Assembly (NCBI GenBank): GCA_963739545.1
Contig: CAVUAT010000014.1
Location: forward strand, 1,116,001-1,180,000
Length of the DNA: 64,000 nucleotides
Direction of reading: 5' to 3'
Origin: CAVUAT01 sp963739545
Lineage (GTDB): Bacteria > Actinomycetota > Thermoleophilia > Solirubrobacterales > 70-9
Positions 26,302 through 35,439 of the stretch are shown here, piece after piece. Position 1 is the first letter of the stretch. Every line of letters starts with the position of its first letter. A program made the position numbers and the translations under genes. Under the pieces are notes generated by a model. The model ran no database searches and had not been told where the DNA came from. It worked only from the letters and a program-made list of their open reading frames with translations.

Positions 26302-27612
26302 GTGGACTCCAAGCCGATAGTCGCGGAGGGCGTGAGCAAGCGCTACGAGCTCGGGACCGGGCACGAGGGGATGCTGTCCCAGAGGCTCGAATCCCTCGCC
26401 CGCGCCCCGTTCCGCAAGCTGCGCGGCCAGCCGCCGGCCGCTAAGCCGGAGGCCAGGGACGAAGAATTCTGGGCCCTGCGGGATGTCTCCCTCGAAGTCG
26501 AGAGGGGTGAGGTTGTCGGGCTGATCGGGGCCAATGGGGCCGGTAAGAGCACTCTGCTGAAGCTTCTCTCACGGATCACGGCGCCGACCGAGGGGCGGAT
26601 AACGCTGCGCGGGAGGATTGGGAGCCTGCTCGAGGTCGGCACCGGGTTCCACCCTGAGCTGACTGGCCGCGAGAACGTCTTCCTGAACGGGGCGATCCTG
26701 GGGATGCGCAGGCGCGAGATCGCCAAGCGGTTCGACGAGATCGTCGAGTTTTCGGGGATCAGTGCCTTCCTCGACACCCCGGTCAAGCGCTACTCGAGCG
26801 GCATGTACGTCCGCCTGGCGTTCGCGGTGGCGGCGCACCTGGACACCGAGATCCTCCTGGTGGACGAGGTGCTATCGGTGGGGGACGCGGACTTTCAGCG
26901 CAAGAGCCTCGGGAAGATGGACGATGTGGCGAGCACCGGGCGGACGATCGTATTCGTCAGCCACAACCTGGCCGCCGTGCAACGTCTCTGCAGCCGGTCA
27001 CTTTGGATCGATGGGGGAACCGTGGCCTCGAGCGGGCCGACACAGTCGGTCGTCGTCGATTACCTGCGAAAGGTCGGCGCCCGCCAGGTCGGAGGCGAGG
27101 CGATCGTGGCCGAGGACACCGAGCGGGTGGGCACGGGCACGGCCCGTGTGACGAAGATCGCCCTGCGAAATGACGAGGGCGAAATGACCGACCAGCTTCG
27201 CGTCGGAGAGCCGTTCTCGCTCGAGGTGACCGTGCAGGTGGACGAGGCGATCGAGGAGGTGGTGGCCGAGCTCGGGCTCTGCTCGGCGGACGGTACCCGG
27301 GTCATCACCGTCCAGAGCATCGACGGGGACCGCCCGGTCCTCTCGCTCGGGCCCGGCGAGCACCTGATCCGCATCGCCCCCGACGCGACGATGCTGCCCG
27401 GCGAGTTCACCCTCGACTTCGGGCTGCATCACCGGCCGGGGCTGACCATCGACTACCTCGAGCGGGTGATGAGCTTCGAGACGGTCAATGTCGCGTATAG
27501 GGGCGATGACCGCTACCCGTGGAACGTCGTGCGCGGCGCTGCCCGAGTCGAATCGGACTGGTCGGTCCTGTCCGCGGCTGAGCTCCCGAACACGGTGAAG
27601 CCCGCGGGCTGA
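26302..27612 (+). CDS. wzt: ABC polysaccharide exporter ATPase with C-terminal glycan-binding domain (Wzt-like)
   Basis: A 436-residue ATPase. Walker A is GANGAGKS (76-83), the signature is KRYSSGMYVRLAFAVAAHL, and Walker B is ILLVDEVLSVGD. After about residue 265 a Wzt_C-type beta-sandwich follows (LRNDEGEMTDQLRVGEPFSL). In Wzt proteins this domain recognises the terminal sugar modification that ends chain growth, so this locus may use a capped, chain-length-controlled glycan (inference). GTG start at 26302; the stop overlaps the next ATG. Confidence 0.92.
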   Translation: MDSKPIVAEGVSKRYELGTGHEGMLSQRLESLARAPFRKLRGQPPAAKPEARDEEFWALRDVSLEVERGEVVGLIGANGAGKSTLLKLLSRITAPTEGRITLRGRIGSLLEVGTGFHPELTGRENVFLNGAILGMRRREIAKRFDEIVEFSGISAFLDTPVKRYSSGMYVRLAFAVAAHLDTEILLVDEVLSVGDADFQRKSLGKMDDVASTGRTIVFVSHNLAAVQRLCSRSLWIDGGTVASSGPTQSVVVDYLRKVGARQVGGEAIVAEDTERVGTGTARVTKIALRNDEGEMTDQLRVGEPFSLEVTVQVDEAIEEVVAELGLCSADGTRVITVQSIDGDRPVLSLGPGEHLIRIAPDATMLPGEFTLDFGLHHRPGLTIDYLERVMSFETVNVAYRGDDRYPWNVVRGAARVESDWSVLSAAELPNTVKPAG

Positions 27613-28802
27613 TGGCAGGGGTGGCGCCTCCGGTGCGGCGCTTCCCGGGCAGGGTTCTGTTCGCCGGCCAGGCTTACTACAACGCCTGGTACCTGTCCCG
27701 CGCGTTGCGCGAGCGGGGATGGAAAGCGGACGTGCTGAACTGGGACGCGAGCCCAGCGTCGGACCTCTACTACCACGGCGAGGACTTTCGGTTGGAGCGA
27801 ACGGGGGCCGGCGACGTCCGACGCGAGTTGCGCTTCTACCGGTGGGCCATCCGCAACTACGACATCTTCCATTTCTCTAACGCCCACGGCATCCGGCTGG
27901 GGACCGCTCTGCATGACTGGGTGGCGAAGCGCTTCTCGCCTGGAGCCGAGATTCGGCTCCTGAAGCGCCTCGGCAAGAAGATCGTCTACACCAACAACGG
28001 CTGCCTGGACGGCGTCGCCCAGAGCACGTTCGCGTCGTGGGGCGATACGCCGGTCTGCGACGACTGCCCCTGGCGGGACCGACCGGACGTCTGCAGCGAC
28101 GAGCGCAACCTCGCGTGGGGTCAGTTCCGGAATTCGGTCGCGGACTTTCAGGTGCTCTTGGGGGGCAACAGGGCGGACTTCAACGATTCCCCGAGCGTCC
28201 ACGAGGTGCCTGAGTTCTATTGCCTCGACCCGGCCTTCTGGACGCCGGACATGATCATCCCGACCAACTACCGCCTGCCGTACGGGGACGAGACCGTAAA
28301 GATCTACCACGCGGTCGGCGGATTCGACGCGCGTTCCGAGGCCGGCAGCAACCGCAACCTCAAGTCCACCCACATCTATATGCCCTTGATCGACAAGCTG
28401 AAGCTCGAGGGCATCGACGTCGAGATGATCTTCTTCCACGGCGTCCCGAACAAGGAGCTGCGCTACTACCAGGCGCAGGCCGACATCGTCGTGGACATGC
28501 TCACCTACGGGTTCTTCGGCGCCGGGGTGCGCGAGGCGATGATGCTCGGTAAGCCGGTCGTCTGCTACCTGCGGGACGAGTGGCTCGACCAGATGCGAGC
28601 CGAGATCCCCGAGTACGTCGACGAGATTCCCATCGTCAGCGCCACCCCCGACACGGTCGAGGAGGTCCTTCGCGGCCTGATCGCCGACCCCGTGCGCAGG
28701 CGCGATATCGGCCGTCGCAGCCGCGAGTTCGCCGTCAAGTGGCACTCCGCCGAGGCCGGGGGCCGGCGCCTCGACGAGATCTACCGCGGCCTCTTGGCGT
28801 GA
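27612..28802 (+). CDS. GT-B type glycosyltransferase
   Basis: A 396-residue soluble protein with GT-B-like organisation: N-terminal GRVLFAGQAYYNAWYLSRALRE, a middle cysteine cluster (VCDDCPWRDRPDVC, possibly metal-binding), and a C-terminal donor site with the acidic motif FGAGVREAMMLGKPVV (EX7E-like). It would transfer a sugar from a nucleotide donor in the cytosol. The acceptor is unknown. It is coupled on both sides (TGATG with wzt; TGA/GTG with the acetyltransferase). Confidence 0.75.
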   Translation: MAGVAPPVRRFPGRVLFAGQAYYNAWYLSRALRERGWKADVLNWDASPASDLYYHGEDFRLERTGAGDVRRELRFYRWAIRNYDIFHFSNAHGIRLGTALHDWVAKRFSPGAEIRLLKRLGKKIVYTNNGCLDGVAQSTFASWGDTPVCDDCPWRDRPDVCSDERNLAWGQFRNSVADFQVLLGGNRADFNDSPSVHEVPEFYCLDPAFWTPDMIIPTNYRLPYGDETVKIYHAVGGFDARSEAGSNRNLKSTHIYMPLIDKLKLEGIDVEMIFFHGVPNKELRYYQAQADIVVDMLTYGFFGAGVREAMMLGKPVVCYLRDEWLDQMRAEIPEYVDEIPIVSATPDTVEEVLRGLIADPVRRRDIGRRSREFAVKWHSAEAGGRRLDEIYRGLLA

Positions 28803-29317
28803 GCCGCGCGGTGGCCTTGGAGCCGCTCCGCGACGAGGACAGTGACGCACTGTTCGGGTGGATCAACGACCGGGAGCTCGTCGTCCTGAACGCGCCCTTC
28901 GAGCCGGTAGCCCGGCCCCACCATGACCTCTGGTTCGACTGGGTGCGAGAACGAGATGACGTCGACATCCACGGGATTCGGACCATCGCGGGCGACAAGC
29001 TGATCGGCTCCTGCCAACTCAATGGAATCGATCGCGAGGCCGGGACGTGCACGCTGCAGATCCGCATCGGCGACCGCTCCGAGTGGGGACGGGGCCGCGG
29101 GACCGAGGCGGTGGGCCTGCTGTTGGAGCGGGCTTTCGGCGACTTCGGCATGCGGGAGGTGCGGCTCGACGTCCTCGCCACCAACCTGCGCGCGATTCGC
29201 GCGTACGAGAAGGCCGGCTTCGCGCGAACGGGGGTCCGTCCTGGCGGCGCGACCATCGAGGGCGAGGCCGTCGACGTGATCGAGATGACGGCGCAAGGCC
29301 CGGGGGGCGGGGACTGA
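28799..29317 (+). CDS. GNAT-family N-acetyltransferase (RimJ/RimL type)
   Basis: A 172-residue acetyltransferase. It has the acetyl-CoA loop EWGRGRGTEAVGLLL (motif A, R/QxxGxG/A variant), and VLATNLRAIRAYEKAGFARTG (motif B) is the classic RimJ/RimL ending. In this setting it may acetylate an amino-sugar such as a 4-amino-4-deoxy sugar. Start GTG at 28799 overlaps the glycosyltransferase stop. The substrate is an inference from context only. Confidence 0.85.
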   Translation: MSRAVALEPLRDEDSDALFGWINDRELVVLNAPFEPVARPHHDLWFDWVRERDDVDIHGIRTIAGDKLIGSCQLNGIDREAGTCTLQIRIGDRSEWGRGRGTEAVGLLLERAFGDFGMREVRLDVLATNLRAIRAYEKAGFARTGVRPGGATIEGEAVDVIEMTAQGPGGGD

Positions 29318-30027
29318 TGGCGTCGCGCCTGGTCGCCATCCACCAGCCGAACTTCCTGCCGTGGCTCGGCTTCTTCGACAAGGTCGCGCGGGCCGACGTG
29401 ATGGTGCTGCTCGACTCCGTGCAATTCCCCAAGAAGGGCGGAACCTGGACCAACCGGGTCAAGATGCTCATCGGCGGGGAGCCGGGGTGGGTCACCGTGC
29501 CGATTGACCGCTCCTACCACGGCCTCCGCACGATCGCCGAGGTGCGCATCAGCGAGCAGACGCCCTGGCGCCGCAAGGTGCTCGCGACGATCGAGACCTC
29601 CTACGGGCGCTCGGCCGGGTTCGACGAGGTCATGCCTGTGGTCTCGGGGCTGATCGAGGACCCGACCGACAGCCTCGCCGACTACAACGTGCGGGCGATC
29701 GAGTCGCTCATCGAGCGGATCGGGATTCCGGCCCCGGAGATGGTCCTGAGCTCGTCCATCGAAACGCAGGGGTCCGCGACCGACCTACTGATCGAGATCG
29801 TCCGGGCGGTGGACGGGGATGCGTACCTGGTCGGCGGCGGGGCCGGGAGCTACCAGGAGGACGAGAAGTTCGAGGCGGAGGGCATCGAGCTGGTGCCTCA
29901 GGCCTTCCGGCACCCGAGCTATCCGCAGCCCACCGGCGGGCCGGTGCAGGGGCTCTCAGTCGTTGACGCGCTGATGAGCTGCGGGATCGACGGCACCGCC
30001 GAGCTGCTCGGCGGCGGGCGCGCCTAG
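29317..30027 (+). CDS. WbqC-like family protein
   Basis: A 236-residue protein matching the WbqC-like family. It opens with LVAIHQPNFLPWLGFFDKVARADVMVLLDSVQFPKKGG, then TNRVKMLIGGEPGWVTVPI. WbqC-like proteins occur in O-antigen and glycan clusters and are thought to help modify aminated sugars, but the activity is poorly defined. The ATG is coupled to the GNAT stop (TGATG). Its last 72 bases overlap the convergent asparagine synthase pseudogene. Confidence 0.85.
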   Translation: MASRLVAIHQPNFLPWLGFFDKVARADVMVLLDSVQFPKKGGTWTNRVKMLIGGEPGWVTVPIDRSYHGLRTIAEVRISEQTPWRRKVLATIETSYGRSAGFDEVMPVVSGLIEDPTDSLADYNVRAIESLIERIGIPAPEMVLSSSIETQGSATDLLIEIVRAVDGDAYLVGGGAGSYQEDEKFEAEGIELVPQAFRHPSYPQPTGGPVQGLSVVDALMSCGIDGTAELLGGGRA

Positions 30028-31916
30028 CTCCGGGCCTCCCGAGGCGAACGTGTCGCACCACTGCTCGAGCGAGAGCAGGGACCAGATGAGCAGGCGGCGG
30101 TTCTCGCGCCCCTCCATGTGGTCGCCGACAAGCGAGCGGACTTCGTCCGCGTCCAGGTACTCGTAGATGGCCGCGTCGTCGGCCAGGAGGCGCCTCCGGA
30201 CGTAGTCGATGCTCTCGCCTCGGAACCATGTCGCGTCCGGGCCGGAGAAGCCCTGCTTTTCGCGCTCGGTCACCTTCGCGGGAACGTAACGCTCCATCGC
30301 CTTGCGGAGCAGCAGCTTGCCGTCGCGGGTGCGCTCGAAGAAGCGCTGCGTCTTCGGGCCCGGCTCGTTCTCGTTTAGCCTGACGACCTCCCCGAGGTTG
30401 CCGAGCTTCAGCCCGACCGGGACCCGTTGCGCAAAGTCGACCAGGTCGTTGTCGAGGAACGGCAGCCGCGTCTCGAGGCTGTGGGCCATCGAAAGCTTGT
30501 CCTCGACGACGAGCAGACCGTGCAGGAAGGTCTTCGCCTCGAGGTAGAGGGAGTGGTTGATGTAGTCCTCGGGCCGGGTGAGCTCGGGTGCGTGATGGGC
30601 GAACACGTCGCGGAAGATGTCGCGGGTCCATACGTCCTCCACGTCGGAGCCGATAGGCGAGACGAGGCGCCGCAGCTGCTCGTTGGGGACGGTGCGCTGC
30701 CAGTACGCGTAGTACTTGTCGATGTAGTCCTCGAAGCTGTCGTTGATGACCGCCCTGTAATAGCGCCATGGATACCCGCCGAAGGTCTCGTCACCGCCGG
30801 CTCCCGAGAGCACCACCTTGACGAACCTGCCGGCGAGCTGAGCGGCGTAGAAGTTCGGATAGCTCTGGCCGACCCGCGGCTCCTCGAGGTGCCAGGTCAG
30901 GCGACGGCATCACGCGTTCGAGGTCCCCCGCCTTCAGCACCATCTCGTACTGCTCCGTCCCGAACATGTAGGACATGTGCTCGGCGGCTGCCCGCTCGTC
31001 GAAGCCGAGCTCGATGCCCGACGCCGAGTGCAGGTCGAACCCGACGGTGAACGTCCGCGGGTTCTCGAGCCTCGGGGCCGCGACGGCGGTGACCGACCCG
31101 GAGTCCATGCCTCCGCTGAGGTAGGAGCCGAGCGGGGCGTCCGACACGAGCTGGCGCTCCACCGCCTGGCGGAACAGCCGGTCGAGCTCCTCGAGGTACT
31201 CCTCCGGGCTCGCGGCCTCGTCGGGCTCGCGAAAGTCGAAGTCCCAGTAGCGCGTCACCTCGGGGCGGCCGTCCGACTCGGGCTTGACGGAGGCGAAGCA
31301 GCCGGCGGGGAGCATCCGGACGCCGGAGAACAGGCTCCGGTCGGTGAACAGGTTCTGGAAGGTGAGGTACTCGAGCAGGGCCTCCCGGTCCATCTCGGCC
31401 TTGAAGGCGGGGTGGGCCAGCATCGACTTGACCTCGGAGCCGAACAGCAGCGGCATCTGGGGTGCGGGCGTAATGAAGCGGCTTGATGCCATACCGGTCG
31501 CGCGCGAGCAGGAGCTGGCGTTCGCGCGCGTCCCAAAGCGTCAGGGCGAACATCCCATTGAACCGCGAGAGGGCGTCCTCGCCCCACTCGGCGAGCGCCT
31601 CCAGGACGACCTCGCTGTCGGTGTTCGAGCGGAACCTGCGGCCGCGGCCCTCGAGCTCGGAGCGGAGCTCGCGGAAGTTGTAGACCTCGCCGTTGTAGGA
31701 GAGCGTGAAGCGCCCGTCGGCCGTCGTCATCGGCTGATGCCCGGCGTCCGAGAGGTCGATGATCGAGAGCCGGGCATGCCCGAATCCGACCGGCCCGTCG
31801 GTGAAGAAGCCCTCGTCATCGGGCCCGCGGTGGGCGATCGCTGCGGCCATCGGGCGCAGGGTCTCCTCGCTCACGGGAGCGCCGTGCAGGGCGAGGATGC
31901 CGGTGATCCCGCACAT
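29956..31916 (-). pseudogene. asnB: asparagine synthase-like gene broken by two frameshifts
   Basis: Three minus-strand frames together reconstruct a full amidotransferase of about 650 residues. Frame one (from 31916) has MCGITGILALHG, the glutaminase loop RLSIIDLSDAG and DRYGIKPLHYARTPD, and is lost near 31455-31470. Frame two resumes with LLFGSEVKSML and carries the PP-loop SGGMDSGS, and is lost near 30903 after LERVMPS. Frame three continues WHLEEPRVGQSYPNF, then VVLSGAGGDETFGGYPWRYY to the end. Each junction is explained by one extra base. Either the gene is dead or the assembly has indel errors. It is the second asparagine synthase homologue of the locus. Confidence 0.85.
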
Positions 31917-31950
31917 GCGGATAGAGACTAGGAGTCACTACGCTTCCCGT

Positions 31951-32784
31951 GTGCTCGACCAGGTCACGGTGCCCGACGACGCCCACGTCCCGCGCGAAGA
32001 GCTGGAGGACCTCGTCGCCTGCGCCCACTGCCGCTCCGCGGTGAGCCTCCCGGACGCCGGCCAAGGCGCCTGCTCGAGCTGCGGGATCCCGGTCTCGCGC
32101 ACCGAAGGCGGGTGGGAGATGCTCCCTCCGCGCGAGCAGTGGTCGTCGAACGAATGGGCGATCTGGGAGCGGCTGCAGGCCAACGGCGCCGCCGGCTACG
32201 AGGCCGATCCCGAGCGGAACCTCGGCGTCGGCGAGCGCGAGGACTGCGTGGCCTTCTCGCGGTTCTCGAGGCTGGAGGGCAACGTCCTCGACGTGGGCTG
32301 CGGCCCCCAGGCCTGGCCGAGCTACTTCGCGGTCCGCGAGCCGGGGACCCGCCTGCTCGGTGTGGACCCTCTTGTCGGCGCCCATGAGGCGGCCTACACC
32401 CAGTTCCGCGCGCTCGCCGAGCACCTGCCGTTCAGGGACGGCACCTTCGACCGCGTCCTCTACGCGACGACCCTGGACCACTTCGTCGACGCCCGCGCGG
32501 CGCTCCTCGAGGCCGCGCGCGTGCTGGCTCAGAACGGCCGGATCATGGCCTGGGTCGGCCACAAGAGCGACGACGCCCCCGCGCCCGAGACCTCTCCCGA
32601 GTGGTACACGAGCCTCGACTTGCCCGAGGGGGCGGAGGATCTCTTCCACGTGAAACGCCTCACACCTGATGACACGCTCGCCCTGTTCGCGGAGGCCGGG
32701 CTCGAGGTGGTCGAGTCGACGTCCGAGCAGATCGACCCCTACCGCTCCAATCACTTCTTCGAGCTGGTTCCCGCCGGGGCATGA
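31951..32784 (+). CDS. methyltransferase with N-terminal zinc ribbon
   Basis: A 277-residue protein. Residues about 23-50 form a Trm112-like zinc ribbon (CAHC, then CSSC). A class I SAM domain follows with motif I NVLDVGCGPQAWPSYF and the post-motif FRALAEHLPFRDGTFDRVLYATTLDHF. It resembles Methyltransf_11 enzymes of glycan clusters and may methylate a sugar hydroxyl or carboxyl. GTG at 31951 is the first start after the divergent asparagine synthase gene (35-bp gap). Confidence 0.78.
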   Translation: MLDQVTVPDDAHVPREELEDLVACAHCRSAVSLPDAGQGACSSCGIPVSRTEGGWEMLPPREQWSSNEWAIWERLQANGAAGYEADPERNLGVGEREDCVAFSRFSRLEGNVLDVGCGPQAWPSYFAVREPGTRLLGVDPLVGAHEAAYTQFRALAEHLPFRDGTFDRVLYATTLDHFVDARAALLEAARVLAQNGRIMAWVGHKSDDAPAPETSPEWYTSLDLPEGAEDLFHVKRLTPDDTLALFAEAGLEVVESTSEQIDPYRSNHFFELVPAGA

Positions 32785-32794
32785 GGCCCTTCGC

Positions 32795-33691
32795 GTGAGG
32801 CTCCTGGTGTCGGGGGCCGGCGGCTTCATCGGCGCCGAGTTGATGCGCGCGGCGGTCGAGCGCGGCGACGATCCCGTCGGGATCGTGCGCCCCGGGTCGC
32901 TGCCCCCCGCGACGAAGGGGGCCGAATGGGTCGAGGCCGACCTCTCCGCGCCCGGCTTCGAAGCGGAGCTGCCTGGCGAGGTGGACGCCGTCGTCCATCT
33001 CGCCCAATCCCGCCGCTATCGCGACTTTCCCGAGGGCGTGCCCGACGTCGTTGCGGTGAACGTCTCGGCGACGGCCGCACTGCTCGAGCACGCACGCGCC
33101 GCCGGGGCGGGTCGCTTCGTGATGGCGTCCACCGCCACGATCTACCGTCCCGCCGTCGCGCCGATCTCCGAGGACGGCGCTCTCGACATCGACTCGATGT
33201 ACGCGGCCTCGAAGCGCAGCGCCGAGCTCCTGATGCGGCCGTACTCGGAGCTGCTATCGGCAACGGCGCTGCGCCTGTTCACGACCTATGGGGCGGGGCA
33301 GATGTCGATGCTCGTCGGGGCGATGGCGCAGCGCGTGCTCGCGGGCGAGCCGATCACGATCCAGGGCGGCGACGGCATCGTCCTGAGCCCGATCCACGTC
33401 ACCGATAGCGTCCGCGCGATCCTCGCTTCCGCGTCCGCCACAGGCGAGCAGCCGGCGGCGATGAACGTCGGCGGCACGGAGTCGTTGAGCCTTCGCGAGA
33501 TCGTCGAGACCACTGCCGCGGTGGCCGGCCGGACGGCTGAGGTGACGACGGACGGCGACGGCGATGCCCTCGGCTACGTCGCCGATCGCTCGCTGCTGGA
33601 GCGCACCCACCCCGACCTGCCTGCGCCCGCCTCCTTCCGGGATGGCATCGCACTCACCCTCGAGGGCGCCAACCCGGTCGAGTGGGGGTGA
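32795..33691 (+). CDS. NAD-dependent epimerase/dehydratase (extended SDR)
   Basis: A 298-residue SDR. The NAD loop is VSGAGGFIGAELM, the active-site serine region is MASTATIYRP and the YxxxK motif is MYAASK. It is shorter than the other SDRs of the locus and lacks the R-D-F/Y (V/I)HVxD box in its usual form (it reads SPIHVTDSVRA). It may be a reductase or epimerase on a nucleotide sugar. Start GTG at 32795; the stop overlaps the GTG of the next gene. Confidence 0.85.
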   Translation: MRLLVSGAGGFIGAELMRAAVERGDDPVGIVRPGSLPPATKGAEWVEADLSAPGFEAELPGEVDAVVHLAQSRRYRDFPEGVPDVVAVNVSATAALLEHARAAGAGRFVMASTATIYRPAVAPISEDGALDIDSMYAASKRSAELLMRPYSELLSATALRLFTTYGAGQMSMLVGAMAQRVLAGEPITIQGGDGIVLSPIHVTDSVRAILASASATGEQPAAMNVGGTESLSLREIVETTAAVAGRTAEVTTDGDGDALGYVADRSLLERTHPDLPAPASFRDGIALTLEGANPVEWG

Positions 33692-34443
33692 GCGGCGAGC
33701 CGTTCACATGGGCCCGCTACGGCGGGCATCTCGACGCCGCCCTGGGGGCGGGCTACGCCTTCACCGGGTTTGACACCCTCCGCGAGGGAGCCGCGCCCGA
33801 CATGTCGATCCTGCTCCGCCACGACGTGGATTACGACCCGGCGTGGGTTGCGCCCATGGCGGCCCTCGAGACCCAGCGCGGGATCGCTTCGACCTGGTTC
33901 GTACTGACGACCTCGCCGCTCTACTCCCTCGACGAGCCGCGAACCCGCGAGGCGATCGAGGGCCTGCTCTCCGATGGGCACGCCCTGGGCCTCCACTTCG
34001 ATGCGTCGCTGATCGAGTCCGACGAGGAGGCGCTCGCGGGGGTCGACGAGAAGGCGGGGCTCCTGGAGGAGTCTTTCGGCGTCCGGGTGGGCGCGGTGTC
34101 GTTTCACATGCCGGGGCGCAGGGGCGCCGCCCACCTGGAGCTTCCCGGCGGCAGGGTCAACACCTACGCCCCGCGCTTCTTCGACGAGATCGGCTACATC
34201 TCCGACTCCAACCAGGACTGGCGCGGCACCGATCTCGACGCCGAGCTGAGGGCGCGGACGCACCGCTGCCTGCAGCTGCTGATCCACCCGTTCTGGTGGC
34301 GCGAGGAATACGGGCCGATCATCCCCAAGCTCGAACGCCTCGCCGCCGACCACGGGATCGATCCCCGCGAGATCATCACGCCGGAGCAGCGGGAGATCGC
34401 GGCGGCGGCGGAGGCCGCTAGGCCCGGCTCGCCAGGACGCTGA
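33688..34443 (+). CDS. polysaccharide deacetylase-like protein (NodB fold)
   Basis: A 251-residue cytosolic protein with a NodB-like pattern: SILLRHDVDYDPAW (the HD-type metal and base motif), a central HALGLHFDASLI (the H-x-x-x-H equivalent) and QLLIHPFWW late in the chain. Relatives in glycan loci lack signal peptides and may deacetylate a nucleotide sugar or lipid-linked intermediate. Start GTG at 33688 overlaps the SDR stop. It converges on the next gene with a 26-base overlap. Confidence 0.75.
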   Translation: MSGEPFTWARYGGHLDAALGAGYAFTGFDTLREGAAPDMSILLRHDVDYDPAWVAPMAALETQRGIASTWFVLTTSPLYSLDEPRTREAIEGLLSDGHALGLHFDASLIESDEEALAGVDEKAGLLEESFGVRVGAVSFHMPGRRGAAHLELPGGRVNTYAPRFFDEIGYISDSNQDWRGTDLDAELRARTHRCLQLLIHPFWWREEYGPIIPKLERLAADHGIDPREIITPEQREIAAAAEAARPGSPGR

Positions 34444-35431
34444 TCCCGCTTTCGACGACGTCGAGGCGGTCGACGCCCAGCCCGGATTCGCCGCACCAAG
34501 CCTCGACTTCCTCGGGGGTGTGGCGCGAGGCGTAGGGCGGGCTGTACCAGTCGAAGTTCACAAGGTCGTTCAAGTTCTCGGAGAAGTCGTCGTTCCAGAA
34601 CGCCTTGAGGAAGTGCCAGTACACGAGGCGCTGCACGTCGTGTTCTCCGGCCTCGATCCCGAGCACGGGGATGTCCTTGGAGATGGTGACCTTGGCGTCG
34701 ACGGCCGAGAGCTCGCGGCCGAGCTCGCTCATTGCGCGGCTGAACTCCATGCACTCCGCGTCGCTCATCTGCGTGGTGATCTCGCGGACGTGGTCGTCGG
34801 CGAGCTCGCGCATCAGCGCCTTCACCTTGTAGACGTAGACGGCGATCGCGCCGCCGTCAGTGAGCAGGGAGGCCAGCGTCGCGAAGGCACGAGGGGCGTC
34901 CGGCGTGTGGTGGATCACCTGGTCGGATGACACGAACCCGAAGACGCCCTTCTTGAACGGGGGCCGCAGGATGTCGCCCTGGACGAAGTGCAGGTTGCCG
35001 GGGCCGCCGAACTCCCGCTTGGCCACGTCGATGCCGACGGAGAGGTCGAACGCGACGACCGGCGCCTCGGTCAGGCGGGCGAAGCGGGCGGCGTCGCCTC
35101 CGGTCCCGGTCCCGGCGTCGAGCACCGGCCCCTTCTCCGAGATGAAGGCGCCCAGCGCCTCCTCGTCGTCGAAGCCGTAGCGGTCGAGGTACCACGCGTA
35201 CTGCTTGACGAAGCGCTGCTTGACCTCGTCGGAGCTGATGCGGTCCCACTTCGCGCTGAAGCTGTCGAAGGTCTCGGACTGGTCGACGCCTTCATCGTGG
35301 TCCGGTGCCATCCGCGGGATACCGTCGCGGATCTCGAAGGTGTGGCCGTCGGCGCAGGTGAGCTGATCGCCGAGATCCAGATCCCGTCCGTCGTGCGGGC
35401 ACGCCAGCAGGTCGAGCAGTGCCGGGTCCAC
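34418..35431 (-). CDS. methyltransferase with Trm112-like N-terminus
   Basis: A 337-residue protein. The N-terminus (LLDLLACPHDGRDLDLG, then LTCADGHTFEIRDGIPRM) is a Trm112-like domain with one visible cysteine per half. A class I SAM domain follows with PVLDAGTGTGGDAARFA and FVSSDQVIHHTPDAPRAF. A C-terminal extension of about 120 residues (VYWHFLKAFWNDDFSENLNDLVNFDWY) is characteristic of enzymes in glycan clusters; the substrate is unknown. GTG at 35431 follows the upstream epimerase stop by 8 bases, so the two are an operon. Confidence 0.78.
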   Translation of the reverse strand: MDPALLDLLACPHDGRDLDLGDQLTCADGHTFEIRDGIPRMAPDHDEGVDQSETFDSFSAKWDRISSDEVKQRFVKQYAWYLDRYGFDDEEALGAFISEKGPVLDAGTGTGGDAARFARLTEAPVVAFDLSVGIDVAKREFGGPGNLHFVQGDILRPPFKKGVFGFVSSDQVIHHTPDAPRAFATLASLLTDGGAIAVYVYKVKALMRELADDHVREITTQMSDAECMEFSRAMSELGRELSAVDAKVTISKDIPVLGIEAGEHDVQRLVYWHFLKAFWNDDFSENLNDLVNFDWYSPPYASRHTPEEVEAWCGESGLGVDRLDVVESGISVLASRA

Positions 35432-35439
35432 TGCGGGCT

